Source of the DNA: Bacillota bacterium
GTDB lineage: Bacteria > Bacillota > Clostridia > Lachnospirales > Lachnospiraceae
Direction: 5' to 3'
NCBI GenBank assembly: GCA_023411215.1
Contig: JAEYOY010000025.1
Coordinates: 1-57,712, forward strand
Length of the DNA stretch: 57,712 nt
The position numbers and the translations under genes are program-made. Below, in pieces: positions 35,779 to 45,339 of the stretch. The notes under the pieces were generated by a model. The model saw nothing but the letters and a program-made list of their open reading frames with translations, was not told the origin of the DNA and did not search any database. Numbering within the stretch: the stretch's first letter is position 1; each line of letters starts with the position of its first letter.

Positions 35779-36666
35779 ATGATTAGATTAAGAGGAATAG
35801 CAGCATTTTTATTGATAAGTCTATTGATGATAGGTGCATTAAGTGCTTGTAGTAAACAAAACGAAGATAATTCAGGTAATGATACAGAAAATATTGAGGC
35901 GGATAAAGGTACAGGGGCAAGTTCAGATTTGAGCGGAACAATAACTATGGCAGGTTCAACCTCAATGGAGAAGCTTTCTAACGTAGTTGCAGAAGCTTTC
36001 ATGGAAAAGTATCCGGAGGTTACAGTATCCGCAGAATTCATTGGTTCCTCCGCAGGGGTGGAGGCGGTATTAGCCGGAACCGTTAATATTGGCAATGCAT
36101 CCAGAAACTTAAAGGATACGGAGAAGAACGCAGGGGCTGTTGAAAATATAGTAGCAATTGATGGGATTGCCGTGGTTCTTGATAAAGCGAATATAATGAC
36201 GAATCTTACAAAGGATCAGTTGATACAGATCTACACCGGGCAGATTAATAACTGGAGCCACATTGGCGGTTTAGACCAGCCAATCGTGGTAGTCGGTAGA
36301 GAGGCCGGTTCCGGTACCAGAGGTGCATTTGAAGAGCTGTTAGGTATTGAAGATCAAGGTAAGTATTCAAATGAAATCAACAGTACCGGAGGTGTCATGG
36401 CGAAGGTCACTTCAACACCCGGAGCAATCGGATATGTATCCCTTGATATTGTAGATGATACTGTAGCAGCTGCAAAGGTAGATGGTGTAGAACCGACGGA
36501 AGAGAACATCAAGGCAGGTACATATCTGTTAAGCCGTCCATTTGTGATGTCAACGAAGGGTGAGATTACTACTCAGAGCAAAGAGGTTCAGGCATTATTT
36601 GAGTATCTCAAATCTGACGAGGGGAAACAATTAATAAAGAATATTGGGTTAATCACAGTTGATTAA
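35779..36666 (+). CDS. pstS: phosphate ABC transporter substrate-binding lipoprotein PstS
   Basis: The 295-aa precursor has a lipoprotein signal peptide (LLISLLMIGALSAC, lipobox LSAC with Cys near residue 26), an acidic Ser/Asp linker, then a periplasmic-binding-type fold. Phosphate-binding segments are AGSTSMEKLSNVVAEAF, IGSSAGVEAVLAG and REAGSGTRGAFEE. It captures phosphate outside the membrane for PstCAB. The Pho box lies about 80 bp upstream. pstC follows after 142 bp that contain an imperfect inverted repeat (CCTTATAAGGAG/CTCCTTATAGGG), perhaps adjusting expression of the excess PstS. Confidence 0.95.
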   Translation: MIRLRGIAAFLLISLLMIGALSACSKQNEDNSGNDTENIEADKGTGASSDLSGTITMAGSTSMEKLSNVVAEAFMEKYPEVTVSAEFIGSSAGVEAVLAGTVNIGNASRNLKDTEKNAGAVENIVAIDGIAVVLDKANIMTNLTKDQLIQIYTGQINNWSHIGGLDQPIVVVGREAGSGTRGAFEELLGIEDQGKYSNEINSTGGVMAKVTSTPGAIGYVSLDIVDDTVAAAKVDGVEPTEENIKAGTYLLSRPFVMSTKGEITTQSKEVQALFEYLKSDEGKQLIKNIGLITVD

Positions 36667-36808
36667 AAAGAGAGGTAATAGTAAAGCAATAAAGAACGTT
36701 TCCTTATAAGGAGAACATAGTAAAGTACTCCTTATAGGGAAGAATTACTCCGATAGTAAAGTCATTAATCAAAGGATATAAAAGAAATTAGTTCTGGAAG
36801 GGGTTTGT

Positions 36809-37747
36809 ATGAGTGAGAAAAGTTATTCCATTATAGGAAGCTATAATACGAAAAACGCAGTGGAAAAAATTGCAGCAGTAGTATTCATAGTCTGTGCCTT
36901 TTTTGCCGTATTAGCAGTATTTTCAATTTCCTTATATATGATTATCAGCGGAACTCCTGCGATCTTTGAGGTTGGTCTGGTTGATATTTTGTTTTGCACA
37001 AAATGGGCGCCAACAGCTGCTGATCCCAGTTATGGTATTCTATATGTTATACTTACATCCATTATCGGTACTTTGTTGGCTATCCTGATTGGGGTCCCAA
37101 TTGGCGTGATGACGGCAGTATTTTTGGCTGAGACAGCACCAAAGCGTCTAGCCGGGATTGTTAAGCCGGCGGTTGAGTTACTAGCTGGTGTTCCCTCTGT
37201 AGTTTATGGTCTGCTGGGAATTCTGATCCTAAACCCATTGATCTATAAATTAGAAATGGCAATATTTAAAGACGATCCGACGCATCAGTTTACCGGAGGC
37301 TCTAATTTGATATCCGCTGTGTTGGTATTAGCGATCATGATCCTGCCTACTGTAATCAATATAAGTGAATCCGCCCTAAGAGCTGTACCAAAGCATTATA
37401 AGCAGGCATCACTAGCATTAGGTGCAACCCATATTCAGACCATATTTAAAGTCCTTATCCCGGCAGCAAAATCCGGTATTGTTACAGCAATTGTCCTTGG
37501 AGTTGGCAGAGCCATTGGTGAAGCCATGGCTATCAGCTTGGTTGCTGGTAACGGAGCAAATATGCCATTGCCCTTTAATTCAGTTCGCTTCTTAACCACA
37601 GCAGTGGTAAGTGAGATGTCCTATTCGGCAGATACCCATAAGAGAGTCCTATTTACCATAGGCCTAGTATTGTTTACCTTCATTATGATTATCAATATAG
37701 TGCTAAACAGAGTGATAAAGGGAGGTAAACAGAATGCCGACAGCTAA
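36809..37747 (+). CDS. pstC: phosphate ABC transporter permease PstC
   Basis: The 312-aa membrane protein has about six transmembrane helices. The binding-protein-dependent transport motif is ALGATHIQTIFKVLIPAAKSG near residue 205 (EAA loop, which contacts PstB); GVPSVVYGLLGILIL and GRAIGEAMAISLVAGN are PstC signatures. AAGGGG precedes the ATG. It overlaps pstA by 14 nt. Confidence 0.95.
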   Translation: MSEKSYSIIGSYNTKNAVEKIAAVVFIVCAFFAVLAVFSISLYMIISGTPAIFEVGLVDILFCTKWAPTAADPSYGILYVILTSIIGTLLAILIGVPIGVMTAVFLAETAPKRLAGIVKPAVELLAGVPSVVYGLLGILILNPLIYKLEMAIFKDDPTHQFTGGSNLISAVLVLAIMILPTVINISESALRAVPKHYKQASLALGATHIQTIFKVLIPAAKSGIVTAIVLGVGRAIGEAMAISLVAGNGANMPLPFNSVRFLTTAVVSEMSYSADTHKRVLFTIGLVLFTFIMIINIVLNRVIKGGKQNADS

Positions 37748-38615
37748 AAGCATCTATGAGAAGAAAAGAAAGCCATTGGATGCCTGTGCGCATGCTATTA
37801 TTTATTTCTGTGCATCGATTTCCATCTTATTATTAGCGGGCATCGTGGGTTATGTTACTTATCGGGGATTCTCCTCAATCAGCTGGTCCTTTCTAACGAC
37901 AGTACCAAGCGCTATTAAAGGAACCTTCGGTATCGCAGGAAGTATCGTAAATACCCTGTATATCATCGTAATCACCTTACTTATTGCAGTTCCTTTTGGT
38001 GTTGGAGCAGCTATTTATCTCAATGAATATGCAAAGCCCGGAAGGCTGGTCAGCCTGATTGAGTTTACAACAGAGACCTTGGCAGGTATCCCTTCCATCG
38101 TCTTCGGACTTTTCGGTTATGTGTTCTTTGGAATAACATTAAAGCTAGGCTATTCCATATTAACGGGTGCCTTGACCTTGTCACTTATGGTATTGCCGCT
38201 AATCACCAGAAATACGCAGGAGGCATTAAAGACCGTACCGGCTAGCTATCGCAGCGGTGCCTTGGGAATAGGAGCTACAAAGTGGTATATGATCCGAACA
38301 ATTCTCTTACCTTCCGCTATGCCTGGAATAATTACCGGCATCATATTATCCATCGGACGTATTGTAGGAGAATCCGCTGCCCTATTATTCACTGCAGGAA
38401 GCGGATATCTGCTTCCCAAGCTAGGACTATACGGCGAAGGCTTATTTGAGAAGGTGGTTCAACCCGGTGGAACCCTAACGATACAGCTTTTCCTCAGCAT
38501 GGAGAAAGCGCAGTATGACGCAGCCTTCGGTATTGCTCTGGTATTATTGGTGATTGTATTCGGAATTAATATGCTTACCAAATATCTTTCCAATAAATTT
38601 AATGTAAATAAATAG
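37734..38615 (+). CDS. pstA: phosphate ABC transporter permease PstA
   Basis: The 293-aa membrane protein has about six helices with the EAA loop ALGIGATKWYMIRTILLPSA and PstA features AGIPSIVFGLFGYVFF and GRIVGESAALLFTAGS. It pairs with PstC to form the channel. GGGAGG lies within the end of pstC, and the 14-nt overlap implies coupling. Confidence 0.95.
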   Translation: MPTAKSIYEKKRKPLDACAHAIIYFCASISILLLAGIVGYVTYRGFSSISWSFLTTVPSAIKGTFGIAGSIVNTLYIIVITLLIAVPFGVGAAIYLNEYAKPGRLVSLIEFTTETLAGIPSIVFGLFGYVFFGITLKLGYSILTGALTLSLMVLPLITRNTQEALKTVPASYRSGALGIGATKWYMIRTILLPSAMPGIITGIILSIGRIVGESAALLFTAGSGYLLPKLGLYGEGLFEKVVQPGGTLTIQLFLSMEKAQYDAAFGIALVLLVIVFGINMLTKYLSNKFNVNK

Positions 38616-38646
38616 TAAAGGCTTTATCGGCAGAACGGAGAAATAT

Positions 38647-39405
38647 ATGTTAAAGGATAAGATTAATACGAAGGATTTACATCTTTATTATGGTACGAAC
38701 CATGCATTAAAAGGAATTGATATGAACATAAAGGAAAAGGCCATCACTGCATTTATCGGCCCCTCCGGATGTGGTAAATCAACCTTTTTAAAGACTCTGA
38801 ACCGTATGAATGATCTCATTACTGATGTTAAGATAGAAGGTCTTGTAACCCTGGACGGCGAGAACATCTATGATCCTAGAGTAGATACGACTTTACTTCG
38901 CAAGAAAATCGGTATGGTGTTCCAGCAACCCAATCCATTTCCGATGTCGATCTATGATAATGTGGCTTATGGTCCAAGAATCCATGGGGCCAAGTCGAAA
39001 GCGAAGCTGGATCAGATTGTGGAGGAAAGTCTCCGAGGAGCGGCTCTCTTCGACGAGGTGAAGGATCGACTTAAGAAATCAGCTCTCGGATTGTCAGGAG
39101 GACAGCAGCAAAGACTATGCATCGCCAGAGCCCTGGCGGTAGAACCGGAGGTAATCCTGATGGATGAACCAACCTCAGCACTTGACCCGATTTCCACGTT
39201 GAAGATAGAGGATCTGATGTCCGAGCTGAAGGAAAAATATACGGTTGCCATTGTAACTCACAATATGCAACAGGCAGCCAGAATATCTGATTATACTGCG
39301 TTCTTTCTTGTTGGGGAGGTTATTGAGTTTGCCTCGACAGATACTCTATTCACCAGACCGGTCGATAAGAGAACAGAGGATTATATTACCGGTAGATTCG
39401 GTTGA
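38647..39405 (+). CDS. pstB: phosphate ABC transporter ATPase PstB
   Basis: The 252-aa ATPase has Walker A GPSGCGKST, Q-loop VFQQPNPFPMSIYDN, signature LSGGQQQRLCIARAL, Walker B VILMDEPTSALD and the H-loop VTHNMQQA. The length is typical. It energises PstCA. It lies 31 bp after pstA behind CGGAG. Confidence 0.97.
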   Translation: MLKDKINTKDLHLYYGTNHALKGIDMNIKEKAITAFIGPSGCGKSTFLKTLNRMNDLITDVKIEGLVTLDGENIYDPRVDTTLLRKKIGMVFQQPNPFPMSIYDNVAYGPRIHGAKSKAKLDQIVEESLRGAALFDEVKDRLKKSALGLSGGQQQRLCIARALAVEPEVILMDEPTSALDPISTLKIEDLMSELKEKYTVAIVTHNMQQAARISDYTAFFLVGEVIEFASTDTLFTRPVDKRTEDYITGRFG

Positions 39406-39466
39406 TGCCAGGATTTGACACAGGAAACCACTTCAACTATAATTATGTTTATAAGGAGGAATTATT

Positions 39467-40129
39467 ATGACCGCACGGCTAAGCTTTGAACATGAGCTTC
39501 AGTTATTAAAAGAGAATCTTGTGGAAATGGGACATCTCATTGAAGCAGCAATAGAAAAAACCTTAGCAGCCTTTGAAGAACAGAATGAAGCATTGGCGAA
39601 TGAAATTATACAAGAAGATAGAAATGTTAATGATATTGAAAAAACAATAGAAGCAAGATGTCTATCCTTGATTCTGAAACAACAGCCGGTAGCCAGAGAC
39701 TTAAGAATTGTTACAACCGCATTAAAGGTTGTTACAGATATGGAGCGTATCGGCGACCATGCTGCGGATATCGCGGAGCTTATAATCCGCGAGAAACGGG
39801 ATCCGGTCTATGATTTGGTAAAGCATATTCCGGAGATGGGCTTTGTTGCAAAATCCATGGTTCATGATGCGGTTCGTGCATTTACTTTGGTGAATGTAGA
39901 GGAAGCAAGGGAAATCATAAAACGAGATGATGTTGTTGATGATCTGTTTGATAAGGTGAAGGCGGAGGTGGCATCTCTGTTACGATCTTCTTCCGAGCAT
40001 GTAGATCAATGTGTCGATATTCTTATGATTGCAAAGTATTTTGAGCGTATCGGGGACCATGCGGTAAACATCTGTGAATGGACTGAATTCCATGAGACCG
40101 GCTCTGTTAATAATGTAAGAATACTATAG
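39467..40129 (+). CDS. phoU: phosphate signalling protein PhoU
   Basis: The 220-aa all-helical protein has two PhoU repeats, each with the metal-binding ERIGDHA motif (ERIGDHAADIAE and ERIGDHAVNICE). It links PstB transport status to the PhoR kinase and dampens the Pho response when phosphate is plentiful. It starts behind AAGGAGG, 61 bp after pstB. Confidence 0.96.
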   Translation: MTARLSFEHELQLLKENLVEMGHLIEAAIEKTLAAFEEQNEALANEIIQEDRNVNDIEKTIEARCLSLILKQQPVARDLRIVTTALKVVTDMERIGDHAADIAELIIREKRDPVYDLVKHIPEMGFVAKSMVHDAVRAFTLVNVEEAREIIKRDDVVDDLFDKVKAEVASLLRSSSEHVDQCVDILMIAKYFERIGDHAVNICEWTEFHETGSVNNVRIL

Positions 40130-40157
40130 GCAGTATATTATTAGAATGGAGATCATT

Positions 40158-40838
40158 ATGGAAAGAATCTATGTAATCGAGGATGATGAGAATATCAGAG
40201 AATTGCTTAAAATAGCGCTGGAAGGCTTCGGATATATCATAAAAGCCTATGAAGCAGCAGAGCCGGCATTACAGGATATGAAAGAGGAGAATCCGGATCT
40301 AGCGATATTTGATCTGATGCTGCCTGGAATGGATGGTCTATCAGCAATTCGAATATTGAGACAGGATATTCAACTTAAAAATACTCCTGTTATCTGCCTT
40401 ACGGCAAAGGATAAGGAATTAGACAAGGTAATGGGTCTTGATGTCGGTGCTGATGATTATATCACAAAGCCCTTCGGGGTTCTAGAGCTGGCTGCGAGAA
40501 TCCGTTCTCTGCTTCGCAGAGCAAAGAATGAGGATGTAAGTGATATCATTATAATCGATACCTTGAAGATTAATCCTCAGACGAGAGAGGTAACCAACAA
40601 TGGCATTCCGGTTGAGCTTACTTATAAGGAATATGAGCTATTAATGTATCTCATTGATCACGATGTAAGGGTAGTCAGCAGGGATGAGCTTTTGAATCAA
40701 ATATGGGGTTATGAATATGACGGAGAATCCAGAACACTGGACATTCATATCCGTACCTTGCGACAGAAGCTAGGTGCGATTGGTGTTGAGCATATAAAGA
40801 CAGTTCGGAGTGTAGGTTATCGATTCTCAAAAACTTAA
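40158..40838 (+). CDS. phoB: OmpR/PhoB-family response regulator of the phosphate operon
   Basis: This protein of about 226 aa has a receiver domain (VIEDDENIRELL, phospho-Asp in LAIFDLMLPGMDG, LTAKDKE, DYITKPFG) and a winged-helix output domain (VELTYKEYELLMYL, ESRTLDIHIRTLRQKLG, VRSVGYRF). It probably binds the 11-bp Pho repeats upstream of pstS. The Met at 40158 has GGAG at 6 nt and is preferred over the one at 40146. Its place at the end of the pst operon makes a positive feedback loop. The Firmicute name phoP applies equally. Confidence 0.93.
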   Translation: MERIYVIEDDENIRELLKIALEGFGYIIKAYEAAEPALQDMKEENPDLAIFDLMLPGMDGLSAIRILRQDIQLKNTPVICLTAKDKELDKVMGLDVGADDYITKPFGVLELAARIRSLLRRAKNEDVSDIIIIDTLKINPQTREVTNNGIPVELTYKEYELLMYLIDHDVRVVSRDELLNQIWGYEYDGESRTLDIHIRTLRQKLGAIGVEHIKTVRSVGYRFSKT

Positions 40839-40857
40839 AAGTATTATTGGAGGATAT

Positions 40858-42285
40858 GTGAAACGAGCAATATTTCAAAGATTCATACTGGTTGTATTAC
40901 TGGCGCTTGTTCTAAGCGGCAGTATTTTTAGTGCAGCCATCAGCAAGATTATACTTGATCGGACCGAAGAAAATATGCTCTATACGGTAAGAATTACAGA
41001 TCATAGCTTGAACTATGGGGGCAATCTTAAAGCGCAGGTAGATGAACTCAAGCTGGTGGAAGGAAATGAGCAGACTCGTTTCACGGTAATTGATCTTAAC
41101 GGTAAGGTTATTGCGGATAGCGAGATAGAAGACATTACTACCATGGAGGATCATAGTGATCGTGAAGAAGTGAAGGAAGCACTGGAAGACGGTCTTGGTT
41201 ATGCGACACGTGAATCGGAAACCTTAATGCTACCTATGTTGTATGTGGCCAGTGTCTCTCACAATGATAATTATATAATCCGTATGGCAATTCCGTTCTC
41301 TGGTGTGGAGCAGTATGCCGGTTTATTAATTCCTGCTATTGTAATTAGTATAGGCATTACGTTGATTGTATCCATCTTTATATCAAACCGTTTTGCAGGT
41401 TCCGTAACAAAGCCGTTAAATGAGATTGCTGAGGAGTTGAATAAGCTATCACAGGACAAGCCGGAGTTTCATTTTAAGAGATATAAATATGATGAGATGA
41501 ACGTGATAGCAGATACCACTATGAAAATGTCAGAATCGGTCAAGGAATCTATGAATCGCATTGAATTTGAACGTATGGTTCGTCAGGAATTCTTCTCTAA
41601 TGTATCACATGAACTCAAGACACCTCTTACCTCAGTGTGTGGCTATCTGGAGTTATTGGAGAACAATATGGTGTCCGATGAGAATAGGAAGAAGGATTTT
41701 CTTGCAAGAATAAAGAAGGAAACCATCAATATGACAAGTCTGATTAATGATATTCTGATGATATCAAGACTGGAGACGAAGGAAGCAGAGGTTACCTTGT
41801 CGGATGTAAGGCTTGCTCCTCTTGTAAAAGAGGTCTGCACTTCACTAGAGCCACTTGCTAAGGAATATCAGGTAAGCATCAGCACCAATTGTAGACCGCT
41901 TAAGATGTTCGCTAACACGCAGCAGCTTCGAGAGCTGTTCAATAACCTGATCATTAATGCCATAAAATATAATAAACCGGAGGGTAAGGTAGGAGTTACG
42001 GTAACCTCCGAACAAAGTGAAATAATTATTATAGTAGAAGATACCGGAGTAGGAATACCGGAGGATGCTAAGGTAAGAATTTTTGAACGTTTTTATCGTG
42101 TAGATAAGGGACGTAGTAAAAAAGTAGGCGGGACAGGTCTCGGACTTTCCATCGTAAAGCATATTGTTAATTATTATAATGGCTCCATTGAGTTACAAAG
42201 CAAGATAGGAGAGGGATCAAAATTTACAGTAAGGCTTCCAATGCATTCCGAACAGCTCCTAGAGAAGGAAGATAAGACGGAATAA
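40858..42285 (+). CDS. phoR: PhoR-like sensor histidine kinase
   Basis: The 475-aa kinase starts at GTG (40858) behind GGAGGATAT. It has a transmembrane helix near the N-terminus (FILVVLLALVLSGSIFSAAI), an extracytoplasmic sensor of about 115 residues, a second helix near 155-178, a HAMP/linker, the His box SNVSHELKTPLTSVCG, and an ATPase domain with NAIKYNKPEG, DTGVGIPED and GTGLGLSIVKHI. It partners the response regulator 19 bp upstream. The next gene is 333 bp away; I see nothing definite in 42286-42618 apart from an AT-rich upstream region. Confidence 0.93.
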   Translation: MKRAIFQRFILVVLLALVLSGSIFSAAISKIILDRTEENMLYTVRITDHSLNYGGNLKAQVDELKLVEGNEQTRFTVIDLNGKVIADSEIEDITTMEDHSDREEVKEALEDGLGYATRESETLMLPMLYVASVSHNDNYIIRMAIPFSGVEQYAGLLIPAIVISIGITLIVSIFISNRFAGSVTKPLNEIAEELNKLSQDKPEFHFKRYKYDEMNVIADTTMKMSESVKESMNRIEFERMVRQEFFSNVSHELKTPLTSVCGYLELLENNMVSDENRKKDFLARIKKETINMTSLINDILMISRLETKEAEVTLSDVRLAPLVKEVCTSLEPLAKEYQVSISTNCRPLKMFANTQQLRELFNNLIINAIKYNKPEGKVGVTVTSEQSEIIIIVEDTGVGIPEDAKVRIFERFYRVDKGRSKKVGGTGLGLSIVKHIVNYYNGSIELQSKIGEGSKFTVRLPMHSEQLLEKEDKTE

Positions 42286-42618
42286 AAGTGGTAAATTTAA
42301 CTTGTGTTAATTTAGAGAGTTCAATTAAGATATGAGATCCCCTTATTGTAAACAGTGATATTTTAACTGGGTACAAGATAGGAAGCATATCATTACATTG
42401 AGCTCTTTTCTAGTGTTAACTGCTGTTCATCTTAAAACACAGAAGATGGCCATAAGTAACTGGCTTCATTGTGAGTCGAAGTCCCACCTATTCGGAACTA
42501 AAACTTTAGTCCTAGACATAAACTTTTTAAAGCGTTATGACGATATATAATAAAATGCGACAAACGTCAAAAAATAAATCGGAGTCGCTGATAAAGCGAG
42601 GATAGGGGCAGATTTAAT

Positions 42619-43779
42619 ATGAAGAAGAGGTTAAATATAATATTTTTTTGTTTATGCTTTCTAGGATCTGTTATAGCGGAAGCATATTTTATTCAGGAAG
42701 GTGCAGGTAATCTATTCAGTATATTAGCTCTTGGTGTAGTTGTATTGATAACAGGATACCTTTTCTTGGATTCCATTCGAAGTAAGCTATCTGAGAGCAG
42801 CAAAGAGATTAGAAATTATATAGACCAGATGTATCTTGAGGAAACAGGGCGTTGGAATGATCGCCTTACTGAAATACAGAATCTGCAGAAGGCAACCTAT
42901 ACCGCGACAAAGAAGAATACAGCGACGTTATCAAAGCAGTTGGAGGATCTCACAGATAGAATAGATTCTTTGGATGCGAACAATGCCAAGGCTCTTCAAC
43001 GACTTACGGACCTACAGAGGAAGGCGTTAGAAGGACAGAAGAAGGCGCTTACTCTTGAGATCAATTATAACAAAGAGAATACAAGGCAGTTGATGAAAGC
43101 CATTGGTGAAGCAGGAAATCAAACAGAGACGATAGAGCTGCTTGGAAGGATAGTGGAGCGTCTTGAGAATAGTACGCAGGTGCTACAGCAGGAGCTTCAG
43201 AATATGAGTGATGCGGTTCAGGCTCCATCGATTAGTAATCAATATTCTGAGAGCAGCTGGAATATGAATGCTGAACCAAGAGTAGAGAACCTTACTGAGA
43301 CAGGATGGGATGTAGATGCAGAGGTAGAACTGGGTGCTAAGGTCAGCAGCTGGAATAGTGATGAAGCTTCCTTCTTGGAGGAAGATAATACAGATTGGAA
43401 ATCAAGTGTAGAACAGGAAGAGACGGAATTAAATAACGATTGGAGGACTGCTGCTACACAGGAGGAGGCTAACTCCGATTGGAAGAGTGAGGAATCGAAT
43501 GAAGAGACAGCTGAGCTTGCCACCAATTGGAATAGTATTAATACAGAATTGAATAATCTGATTGTGAGCTGGGACGAAGAGCTCACGGATGAAAAAACCC
43601 CGGATATCTTGCCTTCTGAGGAAGGGAATATAATACCCGAGGTAGTTGAAGCATTAGACGAACAGGAAAAGGATGAGTCACAAACGCAAAAGCCGGAAAT
43701 TAAACCCTTATATGAAGATCCGAATAAGGCATTATCGGCCGATGAAATTGCATCCCTATTCGCATCCTTTGGACAATAA
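42619..43779 (+). CDS. membrane-anchored coiled-coil protein with Trp-containing acidic repeats and a DEIASLF tail
   Basis: The 386-aa protein is not recognised. Two N-terminal hydrophobic helices (about 5-22 and 30-50) are followed by a coiled coil (about 60-195). An acidic region (about 205-320) has spaced units such as SSWN, TGWDVD, TDWKS, NDWRT, SDWKS and TNWNS every 15-20 residues. The last 18 residues, NKALSADEIASLFASFGQ, resemble the short DEIxxLF motif of FliM-type N-termini (LSQDEIDALF). This suggests a membrane-tethered scaffold with a docking tail. The stop codon abuts that of the convergent carboxypeptidase gene with no spacer. Confidence 0.7.
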   Translation: MKKRLNIIFFCLCFLGSVIAEAYFIQEGAGNLFSILALGVVVLITGYLFLDSIRSKLSESSKEIRNYIDQMYLEETGRWNDRLTEIQNLQKATYTATKKNTATLSKQLEDLTDRIDSLDANNAKALQRLTDLQRKALEGQKKALTLEINYNKENTRQLMKAIGEAGNQTETIELLGRIVERLENSTQVLQQELQNMSDAVQAPSISNQYSESSWNMNAEPRVENLTETGWDVDAEVELGAKVSSWNSDEASFLEEDNTDWKSSVEQEETELNNDWRTAATQEEANSDWKSEESNEETAELATNWNSINTELNNLIVSWDEELTDEKTPDILPSEEGNIIPEVVEALDEQEKDESQTQKPEIKPLYEDPNKALSADEIASLFASFGQ

Positions 43780-45195
43780 TTATAGATCTAGAAAATTATC
43801 ATCTTTGAAAGATTTACGCTTCGCGCGCTTTTTATAATAAGCTTTTCTTCGTTTCAGACGCGGAGCTTCCACCAATACAAAATATAGAATAATAATTAAT
43901 ACAAATAACCCTATAATACCGCCTAGAATCAACGGACGAAGACTTTTATCCGCCTTTGCTGTCGTAGAATCCGTAGGTGCAGAGGTAGGGTTATTTTTTT
44001 GGGATTCAGCGTGTTTTAACTGCAAGAGCGGATCATGGTGATATAGAATATCAGCGCCACCAACATATTTTCCGTTATAGGTATATGAAATTTTACCTAT
44101 GACTGTTTTATTCTGAGGAGTTGCAGTCTGTTCCGACGCTGAGTAAAAGGTAACATCCTTTTTAGCATCTTTAAAGGAAGCACTGTTCGGTAATATAAGG
44201 TAACCCTTCTCATCGGTAGAGATAGGTGAAGAATTCTCGCTTAATAAGGGGTTATAACGAGTGAACATTGGTGATTCAGCTAATGCTTGTGACGATTCTA
44301 AATCAGCTATTGGGTAGATCGAGAAATTGTCAAAGGCATAATCGAATAGCTTCTGGGTATCCGTATACTGATGCTCAGAGCTGTCATCCTTCATGATAAC
44401 GCAGATTAGTTCGAGGTCACCACGCTTTGCTGCAGATACCAGGGTAAACTTAGATTTTGAGGTATAACCGGTCTTGCCGCCAATGCAATCGTCATAACGA
44501 TAATCTTGCCGAAGAACAAACTTATGATGATTTCTCAGATATCTGGTTTCGGATTGAATATTGGTGGGAGGAATTTGGTAGGTACGAGAAGAAAAAATCT
44601 TGCGAAAGGTATCGTTTTTCATCGCTTCTCTGGTTATAAGTGCCATATCATAAGTGGTGGTATAATGCTCCTCATCATGTAGCCCGTGTGGGTTCGTGAA
44701 ATTGGTATTAAGGCAACCCAGTTCTTTCGCTCTCTTGGTCATCATTTTCGCAAATTCTTCCGCACTGCCTGCTACATGCTCTGCCGTAGCATACGAAACC
44801 TCATTAGCCGATTCCAGTAAAATTCCATAAAGGCATTGCTGCATCGTAAGCTGCTCACCGACATCAATACCGATTCGGCTGCTATCTAAATCAACATCAA
44901 ATACGGCATTCTTAGAAAAAGTCACGATCTCGCCCATATTGGAATTCTCTATTGCAAGTAATGCAGTCATAATCTTCGTAATACTTGCAGGATAATGGAT
45001 TTTATTAATATTTTTCTCATAAAGAATGAGCCCGGTAGAGGCTTCCATAACAATCGCTGACTCTGCAAAGACATTTGGTCCATCCGGCCAGGATTTACCA
45101 TCGTCTGTAGTAGTAGCTTGTACAGGTACAGCAGTTAATATTGGTGATAGGAATAATATAAGAATGCTTAAAAAAGCAATTAATTGTCGTTTCAT
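43780..45195 (-). CDS. serine-type D-Ala-D-Ala carboxypeptidase (PBP5/DacF-like)
   Basis: This protein of about 471 aa trims peptidoglycan pentapeptides. It has an N-terminal signal peptide (QLIAFLSILILFLSPIL... VQA), then the S11 active site: SxxK as SITK, SxN as SAN, and KTG in GGKTGYTSKS. After a C-terminal beta domain there is a second membrane helix (LILGGIIGLFVLIIILYFV) and a strongly basic cytoplasmic tail (RLKRRKAYYKKRAKRK). Most homologues end in an amphipathic anchor instead. The start is uncertain: 45195 gives a clean signal peptide, while ATG at 45207 is too close to the AAAGG. Confidence 0.92.
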   Translation of the reverse strand: MKRQLIAFLSILILFLSPILTAVPVQATTTDDGKSWPDGPNVFAESAIVMEASTGLILYEKNINKIHYPASITKIMTALLAIENSNMGEIVTFSKNAVFDVDLDSSRIGIDVGEQLTMQQCLYGILLESANEVSYATAEHVAGSAEEFAKMMTKRAKELGCLNTNFTNPHGLHDEEHYTTTYDMALITREAMKNDTFRKIFSSRTYQIPPTNIQSETRYLRNHHKFVLRQDYRYDDCIGGKTGYTSKSKFTLVSAAKRGDLELICVIMKDDSSEHQYTDTQKLFDYAFDNFSIYPIADLESSQALAESPMFTRYNPLLSENSSPISTDEKGYLILPNSASFKDAKKDVTFYSASEQTATPQNKTVIGKISYTYNGKYVGGADILYHHDPLLQLKHAESQKNNPTSAPTDSTTAKADKSLRPLILGGIIGLFVLIIILYFVLVEAPRLKRRKAYYKKRAKRKSFKDDNFLDL

Positions 45196-45339
45196 TATTA
45201 AAACCATACCTTTCTCGAAACCTGTTAACTTTGGGACCATCCATAACCGAATAGAGTAAGGATGGCTATTACAGTCTTTACAATTGTACTATACGAGATA
45301 TTCAATTGTAAACCCAAAAAAGGGCAAGAAATGTGAATT

